In this document: one piece after another, positions 19,426-29,512 of the stretch
Layout of the letters: every line of letters starts with the position of its first letter
Numbering within the stretch: the first letter of the stretch is position 1
Assembly (NCBI GenBank): GCA_016778985.1
Contig: JADHOM010000006.1
Span: 29,530-93,529 of the forward strand
DNA: 64,000 nt
Reading direction: 5' to 3'
Source of the DNA: Alphaproteobacteria bacterium
Lineage (GTDB): Bacteria; Pseudomonadota; Alphaproteobacteria; Puniceispirillales; UBA1172
The notes under the pieces: generated by a model
The model's database searches: none
The model's input: only the letters and a program-made list of their open reading frames with translations
What the model was told of the DNA's origin: nothing
Position numbers and translations under genes: made by a program

Positions 19426-20220
19426 ATGTTATATTGGCGAATTGTTATATGCTGTGTGTGCTTTTTATCGGCGCCTTTATATGCGGATGAATATAAAGAT
19501 ATTGTGTCACATGAGGCTGTCTATAAACTAGACCTATGGGAAAATACGGCCAGTTCTGCGGTTGAGAGCGTTAATGGCAAAACCTTTTATTCCTTATCAC
19601 GCGGTTGTGACGGATGGCATTCAACCGAAAAATACGCCATTACATTTCTTTTATCCGAAGGCCAAACATCTGAGTTTGTTTCTATTTATGAAATTTGGGA
19701 ATCGCATAAAGGCGATAGCTTTTCCTTTAATATAAATGAAGAATCGAGCTTTGATGGTAAAAAATCCTATGAAGGGTTTGCTAATTTATTTGCCGGATAT
19801 GGAGAAGCCAAATTTTTTGGTGACGCTAATGGAACATTAGAATTGTCATCAGATACGGTGTTTCCGCTGAAACATCTGGTGCAATTAATTCAACAGGCAA
19901 AGGCTGGAAATCGCGTCTATCAGAGTCATCTTTTCATTGGTGGTGAGACGGATGATGCGCAATATTTTACCAGCACGCTGATCGGCAATGCTAAAACCAT
20001 TGCCCCGATGATTGATTTGGGCGCACTTTCTGAGGAAAATCTATGGCCATTACGGGTGGCTTATTTTAAGCCAGATGCGAGCGATGCTGAACCTGAATAT
20101 GAAATTGAGTTTTTGATCCAGACGAACGGAATTATTCGTTCATATATCGTTGATTATGGTGATTTTAGCATGCGGGCGATGATGGAAAGCTTTGAGCCGC
20201 TTGAGGCGAAAACCTGCTAG
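19426..20220 (+). CDS. EipB/DUF1849 periplasmic envelope-integrity protein
   Basis: A 264-residue secreted protein with signal peptide (residues 1-20, ending PLYA), it resembles the DUF1849 family whose studied member is Brucella EipB, a periplasmic beta-spiral protein needed for envelope integrity. EipB has a disulfide joining an early and a final cysteine. Here the mature protein has exactly two cysteines, Cys61 in SRGCDGW and Cys264 as the last residue, which fits. Acidic and aromatic beta-strand patterns fill the rest. AAGGGATT precedes the ATG. Its stop abuts the dinB stop on the other strand with no gap. Confidence 0.78.
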   Translation: MLYWRIVICCVCFLSAPLYADEYKDIVSHEAVYKLDLWENTASSAVESVNGKTFYSLSRGCDGWHSTEKYAITFLLSEGQTSEFVSIYEIWESHKGDSFSFNINEESSFDGKKSYEGFANLFAGYGEAKFFGDANGTLELSSDTVFPLKHLVQLIQQAKAGNRVYQSHLFIGGETDDAQYFTSTLIGNAKTIAPMIDLGALSEENLWPLRVAYFKPDASDAEPEYEIEFLIQTNGIIRSYIVDYGDFSMRAMMESFEPLEAKTC

Positions 20221-21516
20221 TCATTTTTTATCTTTGGGCTTACGGGCGAATTGCCGTCCTGTGACGATAGCCGCTTTGCCATGTTTGTCACGTAGCCCAT
20301 CCACCGTATCTTGGAGGGCAATGATGCGGCTTAAATCAGGATCAGCCAAGTTTAACGGGTCAGCATGTTCGGCATGATCTAATTGTTCAACACCAATCCC
20401 GATAAGCCGCCAGTTTCGATCTGCTGCGACTTCCTCTTTTAGCATCAAAAGCCCTGTTTCAAATATCCGCCTAGACAGTCTGGTGGGATCACTTAATGTT
20501 CGGCTGCGGGTCAGCAATTGGTGTTTATCTGACTTCAGTTTGAGCATTACCGTCCGCCCAGATAGATCAGCCGTCTTTAACCGTTTTGCCACTTTATCAC
20601 ATAATTCTTCAAGAATGGCGGCGAGGGTTTCAACGTCAGAGATATCAGTTTCAAATGTTGTTTCAGATGATATAGATTTAGCAGGTCGATCAGGTATCAC
20701 CGGCCTTTGGTCAATGCCAGCGGCGAGCTGTTGCAGTGTTCGGGCGTTATTGCCAGCAAGTTTTATGATCAGTTCAGGATGTGCCCGCGCGAGGTCACCA
20801 CATGTTTTAATGCCTGCCGTATTCAGTTTTTTGGTTAATACTTTGCCCGTCCCATAGAGGATGCTAACCGGCAAGGGGGCAAGCATCTCAGCAGCGTTAT
20901 CCATGCCAATAATGTGAAAGCCTTTGGGTTTATCCATATCAGACGCCATCTTTGCCAGTGATTTTGTCCCTGATAGCCCGATAGACACAGTAATGCCAAC
21001 CTCACGCTTAATCCGCTTGGCCAATTCTACCATGCTGGCGGCAGGGTATTTTTGATGCAAAGCCTCAGTGCCACTTAAATCCATAAAGGCTTCGTCAATT
21101 GATAAAGGCTCAACCAGAGGCGTTAAGGTCAGCATCAGCTCTCTGATTGCATATCCTGCCACTTTATAGGCATCCATGCGCGGCGGAATTACAACGGCAT
21201 CAGGACAAAGCTGAAGCGCTTTGAACATCGGCATGGCAGAACGCACCCCATGAATACGCGCCACATAACACGCTGTTGCAACAACCCCTCGTTTGCCGCC
21301 GCCAACAATAACAGGCTTATCGGCAAGCTCGGGCTGATCTCTTTTTTCTATTGCTGCATAAAACGCATCACAATCAACATGCGCGATAGCCAATTGCCGC
21401 AACTCAGCATGTTTTAGTAATAACCAAGACCCACATTCAGGGCATTGGTTAATAACAGTGCTGATCCCATCAGCAAGACAGTCACGGCAAAGCCATGGTG
21501 TCGCCAGATCAGTCAT
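20221..21516 (-). CDS. dinB: DNA polymerase IV with N-terminal zinc ribbon
   Basis: This is a Y-family lesion-bypass polymerase. The polymerase core starts at IAHVDCDAFYAAIEKRD near residue 45, with the second catalytic acidic pair in LSIDEAFMD. A little-finger domain occupies the C-terminal third. Before the core, residues 1-40 carry CRDC and CPEC pairs, a zinc-ribbon-like extension found in several alphaproteobacterial DinB proteins. No clear clamp-binding motif is visible at the extreme C-terminus (ARKPKDKK). I chose the ATG at 21516, which overlaps the ROK kinase stop by eight bases. A start at 21549 would add 11 residues with no support. Confidence 0.93.
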   Translation of the reverse strand: MTDLATPWLCRDCLADGISTVINQCPECGSWLLLKHAELRQLAIAHVDCDAFYAAIEKRDQPELADKPVIVGGGKRGVVATACYVARIHGVRSAMPMFKALQLCPDAVVIPPRMDAYKVAGYAIRELMLTLTPLVEPLSIDEAFMDLSGTEALHQKYPAASMVELAKRIKREVGITVSIGLSGTKSLAKMASDMDKPKGFHIIGMDNAAEMLAPLPVSILYGTGKVLTKKLNTAGIKTCGDLARAHPELIIKLAGNNARTLQQLAAGIDQRPVIPDRPAKSISSETTFETDISDVETLAAILEELCDKVAKRLKTADLSGRTVMLKLKSDKHQLLTRSRTLSDPTRLSRRIFETGLLMLKEEVAADRNWRLIGIGVEQLDHAEHADPLNLADPDLSRIIALQDTVDGLRDKHGKAAIVTGRQFARKPKDKK

Positions 21517-22405
21517 TAGGCCACAGCCATGCTGCCCCACGAACGCCACTAGAATCCCCGTGCTTTGGCCTCATCAGGTGGGTTTCTATATGTTTGCTAT
21601 AAACAAGCCGTGGCCATTTAGGCTGAACATTTTTATAAAGCCGTTCAAGGTTAGATAGGCCGCCACCCAGCACAATCGCATCAGGATCAATCATATTGAT
21701 GACGACCGCTAAACATCGTGCAAGTCGGTCTTCTAACACTTGGAATACACTTTCTGCGACTAAATCCATGCCTGTCCGCGTGGCTATTTCTTCGACTGGC
21801 ATATCAACGCCAGTGCGGTCAAAATAGTCTTTGCTGACAGCCGTTCCAGAGATAAATGTTTCGATACATCCCTCATTGCCGCACCAGCATTCATGCCCCA
21901 AATATTCATCGGTTATCGGCCAGGGCAGGGGGGTATGTCCGATCTCACCAGCAATGCCGTTAAGGCCTGTTAAAGGGCGTCCATTAATCACCAGCCCACT
22001 GCCGCAGCCTGTCCCAAGGATGAGCCCAAAGACAACATCACATCCCGCCGCCGCGCCGTCGGTTGCTTCTGATAAGGTGAAACAATTTGCATCATTTTCG
22101 AGCCTGATATCGGTGGCCAATGTATTGGTAAGATCAGATTTCAGATCACGGTTATTCAAATAAGTCAGGCTAGCGCCTTGAATGATCTGGCTGGAGCGCA
22201 TCATTGAGCCCGGAATACCAACGCCAATAGGCCCATCAAAACCAGTTAGCTGGCGTGCCTCTGTGACGAGGTCAGCTATGCTAGAAAGCGTTTCATCATA
22301 GCTAGTTTTGCTGGTTTTCTGACGTTTGCGCCAAACAAAATCACCATTTCTGTCAATAATAGCGGCTTCAATCTTGGTGCCACCTAGGTCAATACCAAGG
22401 CGCAT
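21509..22405 (-). CDS. ROK-family sugar kinase
   Basis: This 298-residue ROK kinase phosphorylates a hexose or amino sugar. Visible motifs are the phosphate loop LGIDLGGTKIEAAI at the N-terminus, LENDANCF near residue 102, LGTGCGSGLV near 130, and the zinc-binding ECWCGNEGCIETF near 176, with the conserved GEIGH just before it. Fructokinase, glucokinase and N-acetylglucosamine kinase share this pattern, so the substrate is open. It overlaps dinB by eight bases; a functional link with DinB is not expected. Confidence 0.88.
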   Translation of the reverse strand: MRLGIDLGGTKIEAAIIDRNGDFVWRKRQKTSKTSYDETLSSIADLVTEARQLTGFDGPIGVGIPGSMMRSSQIIQGASLTYLNNRDLKSDLTNTLATDIRLENDANCFTLSEATDGAAAGCDVVFGLILGTGCGSGLVINGRPLTGLNGIAGEIGHTPLPWPITDEYLGHECWCGNEGCIETFISGTAVSKDYFDRTGVDMPVEEIATRTGMDLVAESVFQVLEDRLARCLAVVINMIDPDAIVLGGGLSNLERLYKNVQPKWPRLVYSKHIETHLMRPKHGDSSGVRGAAWLWPND

Positions 22406-22442
22406 CAGACGACTCCTTTAATAGATAAAGACAGAGAGGAGT

Positions 22443-22610
22443 TTACTTGATTTTTGCTTCGCGGAACAAGATATGTTTTCTAAGCTTTGGATCATATTTC
22501 ATCAGCTCTAGCTTTTCTGGCTTGGTGCGTGGGTTTTTCTTGGTGACATAGTAATAGCCGGTGTCACCGGTGCTGACGAGTTTGATTTGCAATGTTGCTG
22601 GTTTGGCCAT
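22443..22610 (-). CDS. rpmG: 50S ribosomal protein L33
   Basis: This 55-residue basic protein has the L33 pattern: an opening [11 protein letters not shown], then [24 protein letters not shown], and a tail [12 protein letters not shown]. It lacks the cysteine pairs of zinc-binding L33 variants. AGGAGATGGTC precedes the ATG. It is encoded just after rnr on the same strand, a typical alphaproteobacterial arrangement. Confidence 0.95.
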   Translation of the reverse strand: MAKPATLQIKLVSTGDTGYYYVTKKNPRTKPEKLELMKYDPKLRKHILFREAKIK

Positions 22611-22659
22611 GACCATCTCCTATTTCGAAGCGTGATTTATACAAGTTTAGAGGCATGTG

Positions 22660-24945
22660 TCAAGACTTCTGTCGCTGTTTGCTCAGCTTTTTCGCGCCAC
22701 TTTTCTTTTTGCGAGGTGGTTTTTTCATTCGGCGGCGAGAAAGCTGGCCTTTTGGGGGTTTTGAACGGGCCTGTCCGTTCGCTGTTTGTCCGTCTAAACT
22801 GCCGCCCTCAGCCCAGCTCAATAAAACTGATCCCTTAACCGGGGTGACTGACATGATCATGACATCAATTTGATCACCGGTTTTGACCTCTATGCCGTTA
22901 CGATCACCACGCATAATCCCGCGTGTTGTATCAATATGATAATAATCAGGTGGCATTTGGGCTAGAGGCAGCAACCCTTCGGTGCTGTGATCAGACAGTT
23001 CAATAAATGCGCCAAAGCCTGTAATGCTAATCACTTTTCCTGTCATAATATGCCCGGTTTTATGAGCAATAAGGCTGGCAGCATAGCGATCAACACTGCG
23101 TCTTTCAGCCGTCGCGGCACGGCGCTCTGTTTCAGAAATATGCTGGCACGTCTCAGCGGCTATCTCAGCCTCTATGCGGCTTTCTTTGAGCAGGCTTCGA
23201 TGCACCATCAGATCAGAATAGCGGCGGATAGGTGATGTGAAATGTGCGTATCGGATCAATCCCAAACCATAATGCCCGGGATTAGTGATGCGGTAATTGG
23301 CTTGTGACTGGCATCTGAGAACGGTCTCATTCAAGAGCTGGTTATCGCCATCACCCAATGCGGTTTTACCTCGATATAATAGCTTATTAAAATCAGAAGG
23401 CCTGATAACCTGGCCTTTGGCAAAGCTTAATCCCATCGCGCGGCAAAGGTCATGGAGGCTGTCTATTCGCGCCGGATCAGGCGGCTCATGCGCGCGATAA
23501 ACACATAATGCGCTGGCGCCTTCTAGTGTTTCTGCCGCCGCAACATTCGCCAAAATCATCATCTCTTCAATTAATTTCTGGCTCGTGTTCTGATAGCGTT
23601 TAGTGATGCCAATCGCCATGCCTTGATCATCAAAAGCAATGCGTTTTTCCGCCAGATTAAGTTCAAGCGCGCCGCGTTCGGCGCGCTCCTTGCTTAAGCT
23701 TAGATAGGCGCCATGTAAATGCTGGATCAACGCCTTATCAATGTCTTGCGGTGCTGGCGCATTGGCATCATTAAGAGCAAGTTCAACCTCATCATAGGTA
23801 AGCCTAGCATGTGACCGCATCAAGCCGCGATAGATACGGTGGCCGGTTTTATGGCCATTATGATCAATCGTCATATCAGCGACAACGCAGGCTCTGTCTT
23901 CATGCGGACGCAGCGAACATAGCCCGTTCGATAAATCCTCAGGCAACATAGGTACAACCATATCGGGCAGATACACGGAATTACCGCGCAACCGCGCCTC
24001 CCGATCAAGGGCAGAGCCTTCGGTAACATAATGCGCAACATCAGCAATTGCCACAATAACGCGCCAGCCATCAGCCAGAGGTTCGGCATAAACGGCATCA
24101 TCAAAATCACGCGCATCGGCGCCATCAATGGTGATCAGGGGGATATCCCTTATATCCGTCCGGCCTTTGGTTGTTGGAACTTTTGCTTGCTTGGCTTCGG
24201 CCAGAACATCCTCATCAAAATGGTGAGGTAGTTCAAACTCAGCAATAGCCAGAGCCGAGAAATTCGGATTATCACGACTGCCGATACGGCGAATAACCTG
24301 TGCAGTTCGGTTAAGATAGCCTCGCCCTTGCTGTAATTCAGCCTCCACAAAATCGCCTGCATCAATATCCATATCAGCTTTGATAATCAGATCAATGCTA
24401 TGCCGTGCATTACGATCAGCGTTTTCGAGCATATAGCCCTTGCTGGTACGAATAACCTCACCAAAAACTTGTCGTTTTGTGCGCGGCAGAACGCGGATAA
24501 CGCGCGCGTCATAGCGCTGTTTTTCTTTGGATGATGACCGTGATGGCGCTAGGCGTGCCAGCACCTCATCACCTGTTGTCAGGGCAACAGGTTTGCGGCG
24601 ATCTGGTCTGATCATGATCATCGCATCGCTGGTGAGATTATTATCGGCAGGCGCTGCTAGATATGCGCCGTCTGCGGTCAAGCGAATAATTTTCAATGGC
24701 AGCACGGCTGGTAGCTCTTGTGCCGGCAGCATGCGGCGGTCATGTGCTGCGCGATGCTGGTCTTTGTTGATGATTGCTTTAAGCTGTTTTCGCAAAGGTG
24801 CCCGCTGATGCGGTTTAAGGCCAAAGGCACGGGCGATTTCTTTAACTGTCGGTGCATGATCACGATCATTGATAAAATTGATCAGCTCGTCATCACTAGG
24901 CAGAGGCCTAGATAGGGGTTGCCCATCATCATCTGGGTCGGTCAT
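22660..24945 (-). CDS. rnr: Ribonuclease R
   Basis: RNase R is a processive 3'-5' exoribonuclease that degrades structured RNA and acts in trans-translation. The 761-residue protein starts with a helix-turn-helix-like segment (TVKEIARAFGLKP), then cold-shock-type RNA-binding domains. The RNB catalytic core has DGADARDFDDAVYAE (metal-binding Asp cluster, near residue 270), and an S1 domain (ISITGFGAFIEL) lies near 640. A Lys/Arg-rich tail of about 30 residues ends the protein. I chose the ATG at 24945, four bases after the topA stop; the frame is open to 25116 but would overlap topA by 167 bases. Confidence 0.94.
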   Translation of the reverse strand: MTDPDDDGQPLSRPLPSDDELINFINDRDHAPTVKEIARAFGLKPHQRAPLRKQLKAIINKDQHRAAHDRRMLPAQELPAVLPLKIIRLTADGAYLAAPADNNLTSDAMIMIRPDRRKPVALTTGDEVLARLAPSRSSSKEKQRYDARVIRVLPRTKRQVFGEVIRTSKGYMLENADRNARHSIDLIIKADMDIDAGDFVEAELQQGRGYLNRTAQVIRRIGSRDNPNFSALAIAEFELPHHFDEDVLAEAKQAKVPTTKGRTDIRDIPLITIDGADARDFDDAVYAEPLADGWRVIVAIADVAHYVTEGSALDREARLRGNSVYLPDMVVPMLPEDLSNGLCSLRPHEDRACVVADMTIDHNGHKTGHRIYRGLMRSHARLTYDEVELALNDANAPAPQDIDKALIQHLHGAYLSLSKERAERGALELNLAEKRIAFDDQGMAIGITKRYQNTSQKLIEEMMILANVAAAETLEGASALCVYRAHEPPDPARIDSLHDLCRAMGLSFAKGQVIRPSDFNKLLYRGKTALGDGDNQLLNETVLRCQSQANYRITNPGHYGLGLIRYAHFTSPIRRYSDLMVHRSLLKESRIEAEIAAETCQHISETERRAATAERRSVDRYAASLIAHKTGHIMTGKVISITGFGAFIELSDHSTEGLLPLAQMPPDYYHIDTTRGIMRGDRNGIEVKTGDQIDVMIMSVTPVKGSVLLSWAEGGSLDGQTANGQARSKPPKGQLSRRRMKKPPRKKKSGAKKLSKQRQKS

Positions 24946-24949
24946 GAGG

Positions 24950-27577
24950 CTATTTCCGCTTCGTCGTGCGGCTGCTGGTTTTAGTGGCTTGGGCTTTGGT
25001 AGTTTTGGCTTTTGTTGCCTTGCTATTATTTTTGCTGGCGCTGTTGCCGATACCTTTGCCAAAATTTTTACTGGGCCCTTTCGCCTTTTTCTTGGCAATA
25101 AGCTCAATAGCTTCATCCAGCGTCAGGCTATCAGGATCAAAGGCTTTCGGGATAGTGGCGCGAATCTTATCATGTTCGACATAAGGCCCAAACCGTCCAG
25201 ATTTAAGCATGATAACCCCGCCATCAGGGTGATCACCCATGTTGCGGCCTGCGGTTTTGCCAGATTTTGCTATAGTATCAATAGCAAAGTTTAGCCCGAT
25301 TGTCAGAACACTATCATCATCAGGGATGCTGATATAAGTGCTGCCAAAACGGATAAACGGGCCATATCGACCAATCCCTGTGCTAATCATTTCACCACTA
25401 TCGGGATGGATACCTATCTCTCGCGGTAGATGCAGCAATCCTAGCCCTTGTTCCAATGTCAGGCTTGGGATTTCCATTTTTTTAGGGATAGCTCCGCGTT
25501 TTGGCTTTTTGGTTTCGGCATCACCAAGCTGGATATAAGCCCCGTAAGGGCCTTTCCTAACTAACACAGGTAAACCTGTTTCTGGATCATCACCAAGGTG
25601 CCTGTCACCATTGGCCAAGGCTTCCTGCTGTTCATCAGATTCCTGACCAACAGGGCGTGTATAACGACATTCGGGATAGTTTGAGCAGCCAATAAAGGCG
25701 CCAAACCGCCCCACTTTTAACCCCAACCTGCCATTTTCACAATTGCTACAAACACGGATCACTTCACCTTGATCATCTTTGGGGAAAAAGACGCTCTCAA
25801 GGATGGGATCAATGCTCTCAAGGATCGTTTGCCTGGGCAATTCTTGCGTTGAATCAATGGCTAACTTAAAGTCTGTCCAAAATTGCCTTAACAGCGTTTT
25901 CCATTCGAGCTTACCATCGGATATTCTATCCAGATCATCTTCTAGTCGGGCGGTAAAACCATATTCAACATAACGTGAGAAAAAGCTTTCCAGAAAGGCG
26001 GAAACAATGCGTCCACGTTCTTCGGGGACAAAGCGGCGCTGATCTTTGCTGATATAGTTTCGGGTCAATAGTTTTTGCAAAATGCTGGCATAAGTCGATG
26101 GTCTTCCAATGCCTAATTCTTCCATGCGCTTGATCAAACTAGCATCAGTATAGCGCGGCGGCGGTTGGGTGAAATGCTGATTGGGAGTGATATTCTGTGC
26201 GTTCATCTGTTCACCACTAGCTACTGGCGGCAGAATAGCATTGGCATCATCATCACTTCCATTGGCATTAGTATTACCATTGTCTTGGTCATCTTTATCT
26301 TCGCGATAGACAGATAAAAACCCGTCAAAGACGATAATAGAGCCATTAGCTCGCAACGTTGCCTTGCCACCACGATCGGCGATATCAACGGCTGTTTTAT
26401 CCAATTCTGCCGATGCCATCTGGCTGGCTAAAGTCCGTTTCCAGATCAAATCATACAGCTTAAATTGATCGGCATCCAAATATTGGCGCATGGCGGATGG
26501 CTGTCGGCTGATAGATGTTGGGCGAATAGCTTCATGCGCTTCTTGGGCATTCGCGGCTTTTGATTTATAGATGCGCGGCGTGCTTGGGATATATCGACTG
26601 CCTTTGGTGTTGCTGATCTCACTACGGATAGCTTGAATAGCATCATTGGATAGCTGAACCCCATCTGTTCGCATATACGTAATCAGGCCGGTTGTCTCGC
26701 TGCCAATATTAATCCCTTCATAGAGTTTCTGGGCAACTTGCATGGTACGGCTAGCCGAAAATCCGAACTTGCGGCTGGCTTCTTGTTGCAGAGTAGATGT
26801 TGTGAAAGGTGGGTAAGGGTTTCTATTTGTGCGTTTGGTTTCGACATTCAGAACCGCAAAATCAGACGCTTTAATTGCCGCCACCGCATCATCGGCCATG
26901 ACCTGACTATTCATAGTCATCTTGCCGAGTTTTTTGCCATTGAGATGAGTTAGACGCGCCGTCATGATCTCACCGCTGGCTTTCTGCATATTGGCTTCGA
27001 TAGACCAATATTCTTCGGTGATAAATTGCTCAATTTCAATTTCACGCTCACAAATCAGCTTGAGAGCAACCGATTGTACCCGGCCTGCTGATTTAGCCCC
27101 GGGCAGCTTATGCCATAATACCGGCGATAGATTAAACCCAACCAGATAATCTAGCGCCCGTCTTGCCATATAAGCGTCAACAAGTTCATTATTGATATGC
27201 CTCGGATGCGCCATCGCATCAAGCACAGCTGTTTTTGTAATCTCATTAAATACCACACGTTCAACCGGCTTATCGCCAATGGTGTCTTTCATGACATGAT
27301 GAATATGCCAGCTAATCGCTTCCCCTTCGCGGTCAGGGTCAGTAGCTAAGATAAGCTTATCAGCTTTTTTCAGCTCAGATCGGATCGTATGGATAGGGTC
27401 TTTGCTGCGGGCCGGAATATCCCAATGCATGGCAAAGTCTTCTTCGGGGATAACTGACCCTTGCTTATCAGGTAAATCACGGACATGACCAATTGATGCA
27501 ACAACATGGTAATCATCACCAAGATATTTATTAATGGTCTTTGCCTTGGCTGGTGATTCAACAACTACGAGTTTCAT
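24950..27577 (-). CDS. topA: DNA topoisomerase I
   Basis: This type IA topoisomerase relaxes negative supercoils. The Toprim domain opens the protein (VVVESPAKAKTI, later ATDPDREGEAISW). The catalytic tyrosine is in GLITYMRTDG near residue 310. C-terminally there is one four-cysteine zinc finger (CSNC...CSNYPEC near 585) and then several GRYGPFI-type topoisomerase repeats. A Lys/Thr/Ala-rich tail of about 40 residues probably contacts DNA. The length of 875 is usual for alphaproteobacteria. dprA is 75 bases upstream and rnr follows after four bases. Confidence 0.96.
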   Translation of the reverse strand: MKLVVVESPAKAKTINKYLGDDYHVVASIGHVRDLPDKQGSVIPEEDFAMHWDIPARSKDPIHTIRSELKKADKLILATDPDREGEAISWHIHHVMKDTIGDKPVERVVFNEITKTAVLDAMAHPRHINNELVDAYMARRALDYLVGFNLSPVLWHKLPGAKSAGRVQSVALKLICEREIEIEQFITEEYWSIEANMQKASGEIMTARLTHLNGKKLGKMTMNSQVMADDAVAAIKASDFAVLNVETKRTNRNPYPPFTTSTLQQEASRKFGFSASRTMQVAQKLYEGINIGSETTGLITYMRTDGVQLSNDAIQAIRSEISNTKGSRYIPSTPRIYKSKAANAQEAHEAIRPTSISRQPSAMRQYLDADQFKLYDLIWKRTLASQMASAELDKTAVDIADRGGKATLRANGSIIVFDGFLSVYREDKDDQDNGNTNANGSDDDANAILPPVASGEQMNAQNITPNQHFTQPPPRYTDASLIKRMEELGIGRPSTYASILQKLLTRNYISKDQRRFVPEERGRIVSAFLESFFSRYVEYGFTARLEDDLDRISDGKLEWKTLLRQFWTDFKLAIDSTQELPRQTILESIDPILESVFFPKDDQGEVIRVCSNCENGRLGLKVGRFGAFIGCSNYPECRYTRPVGQESDEQQEALANGDRHLGDDPETGLPVLVRKGPYGAYIQLGDAETKKPKRGAIPKKMEIPSLTLEQGLGLLHLPREIGIHPDSGEMISTGIGRYGPFIRFGSTYISIPDDDSVLTIGLNFAIDTIAKSGKTAGRNMGDHPDGGVIMLKSGRFGPYVEHDKIRATIPKAFDPDSLTLDEAIELIAKKKAKGPSKNFGKGIGNSASKNNSKATKAKTTKAQATKTSSRTTKRK

Positions 27578-27652
27578 GGTTTACTTTTCTAACACATTAC
27601 ATTTCATTTAATATGACACTATATGAGGATATGTCGATGCCTATTCATCAGT

Positions 27653-28792
27653 TTATGTATCTGCATCTGGTTTCCAGACAAGCGAAATCCGATTTCCATA
27701 GTGCCTAACAACATCACCAGAAAGTTCCATTTCAAATAGCGCTGAGCTGGTGACAGGAATTGAGAAATGACATTGCTTGATCAATTCGTCAACTGATGAT
27801 GCCTCAAAACTTAATAATTCTAGTAATTGCTTTTTGGCTTCTGACAATTCCTTCGTGGTGACTTTGGTATTTTGTTCCCCGATTTTATTGGCATCCTTTT
27901 CGGTTTGTGGAAATAGCGGCATGTCAGGTTGGCGCGTGTTAAAAAAGCGGGTTTTGATAATATCTATAACATCTGATGCCTGCTCAACCAAAGTCGCCCC
28001 ATCACGAAGCAATTTGTTACAGCCCTTTGACCGTGGGTCTAGGGGTGAGCCGGGAATGGCCATGACATCGCGGCCTCTATCGGCGGCCTCTCTTGCTGTG
28101 ATCAGGGAGCCAGATTTTAAGTTTGCTTCAATAACGACTAATCCCAATCCCAATGAGGCAATGATGCGATTTCTAATGGGAAAATGCTGGGCGAAAGGTT
28201 GAACCCCAAACGGCATTTCAGAAATGATAAGACCTTCGGATTTAAGCCTTTCATATAATTTTGTATTCTCACGCGGATAAATCTGATCAACACCGCCTGC
28301 CATGAACGCAATAGAGCCTATCTCTATAGAACCTTCATGAGCGGCAGTATCAATGCCACGCGCCATCCCAGAAACAACACTATACCCTGCCTTACCAATC
28401 TCATTAGCCATATGGCGTGTTAGATTGAGAGCATTAAAGGAAGCATTGCGCGACCCAACCATAGATAGCATGGGGTTCTGCAATAAATGCGGATGCCCAA
28501 GACAAGTCAAGCAACCCGGCGCATCATCAAAATATTTTAGGATATCAGGATAATCAGCCTCACCCCTGACAATGATTTTACCGCCAAGTTTTTCAACTTT
28601 ACTTAACTCATCCTCGGCTTTGGCCTTAGAAAATAGGTTAATTTTGATTTTGGATCGTTCACTTAATTCGGGCAAATGTTCGATCACTGACAAACCGCTT
28701 TTGTAACGGCGCAAAAGGGTGGTCAATGTGACTGGCCCTATATTCTGCGTGCGAATAAGCCGAAGAATAGCAATTTTTTCAGGTGATTTCAT
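27653..28792 (-). CDS. dprA: DNA-processing protein DprA
   Basis: DprA loads RecA on incoming single-stranded DNA during transformation. The 379-residue protein has an N-terminal SAM/HhH-like region (RTQNIGPVTLTTLLRRY). The Rossmann-like core contains GSRNAS near residue 113, SGMARGIDTAAHEG near 140, and SGSLITAREAADRGRDVMAIPG near 225. A C-terminal winged-helix-like domain spans about residues 310-375. It sits between plsY and topA, the usual alphaproteobacterial order. DprA is widespread beyond competent species, so its presence alone does not prove natural transformation. Confidence 0.95.
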   Translation of the reverse strand: MKSPEKIAILRLIRTQNIGPVTLTTLLRRYKSGLSVIEHLPELSERSKIKINLFSKAKAEDELSKVEKLGGKIIVRGEADYPDILKYFDDAPGCLTCLGHPHLLQNPMLSMVGSRNASFNALNLTRHMANEIGKAGYSVVSGMARGIDTAAHEGSIEIGSIAFMAGGVDQIYPRENTKLYERLKSEGLIISEMPFGVQPFAQHFPIRNRIIASLGLGLVVIEANLKSGSLITAREAADRGRDVMAIPGSPLDPRSKGCNKLLRDGATLVEQASDVIDIIKTRFFNTRQPDMPLFPQTEKDANKIGEQNTKVTTKELSEAKKQLLELLSFEASSVDELIKQCHFSIPVTSSALFEMELSGDVVRHYGNRISLVWKPDADT

Positions 28793-28873
28793 ATCAGGTC
28801 ATACCCTAAATTTAGCGGAAACCTGATCATAAAGCAGAAGAATTAAGAAACCGTTAAGTAAAAAATAAAAAAT

Positions 28874-29512
28874 TTACGAACGGCCAATCTTAGGCTCTTT
28901 GCCATCATATAATCGCATGATATTTGACCGATGCCGCCATGTTGCCAAAGCTGCCATGATGCCAACGCCGTAAATCAATGCAAATGGTATGTCATCACCG
29001 CGCCAATAGGCGCTTAATGCCATCAATAGAGGGGCGCTGAGATAGCTGACTATTGCCGATAAAGATGACCATCTTAATATTAGCGCAACTATCAACCAGG
29101 TCAGGCAAATCAATACACCTGCCATAAAATCTAACCCAATGAATACGCCTAATCCGGTGGCAACGCCTTTGCCGCCGCGGAATCGTAACCATATCGGATA
29201 GCAATGGCCAGTAATGCTGGCAACGGCGGCGGCAGCTAGCATAATCTCACTTGCTGCCATATATTTTAAGGCAATGATGATGATTAATCCTTTGCCACTA
29301 TCTAAAATGAGCGTTAGCAGTGCCGCTGATTTATTGCCTGTGCGTAAGACATTAGTTGCGCCAATATTACCGCTGCCTATTTGGCGCAGATTACCAAGCC
29401 CGAATAGCCGTGCCATGACTAATCCAAAAGGAATAGAGCCGATCAAATAAGACCCAGCAATTATTAATGCGATTACCATTGGCAGGGACAAGCCAGCAAT
29501 ATCCCCAGACAT
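28874..29512 (-). CDS. plsY: Acyl-phosphate:glycerol-3-phosphate acyltransferase PlsY
   Basis: PlsY makes lysophosphatidic acid from acyl-phosphate at the inner membrane, the first acylation in phospholipid synthesis. The 212-residue multi-helix protein has all three conserved motifs: GSYLIGSIPFG, IGSGNIGATNVLR with KSAALLTLILDSGKG, and RFRGGKGVATGLG. Its ATG at 29512 overlaps the pyrC stop by one base (TAATG), so translation is coupled to pyrC. Confidence 0.95.
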   Translation of the reverse strand: MSGDIAGLSLPMVIALIIAGSYLIGSIPFGLVMARLFGLGNLRQIGSGNIGATNVLRTGNKSAALLTLILDSGKGLIIIIALKYMAASEIMLAAAAVASITGHCYPIWLRFRGGKGVATGLGVFIGLDFMAGVLICLTWLIVALILRWSSLSAIVSYLSAPLLMALSAYWRGDDIPFALIYGVGIMAALATWRHRSNIMRLYDGKEPKIGRS

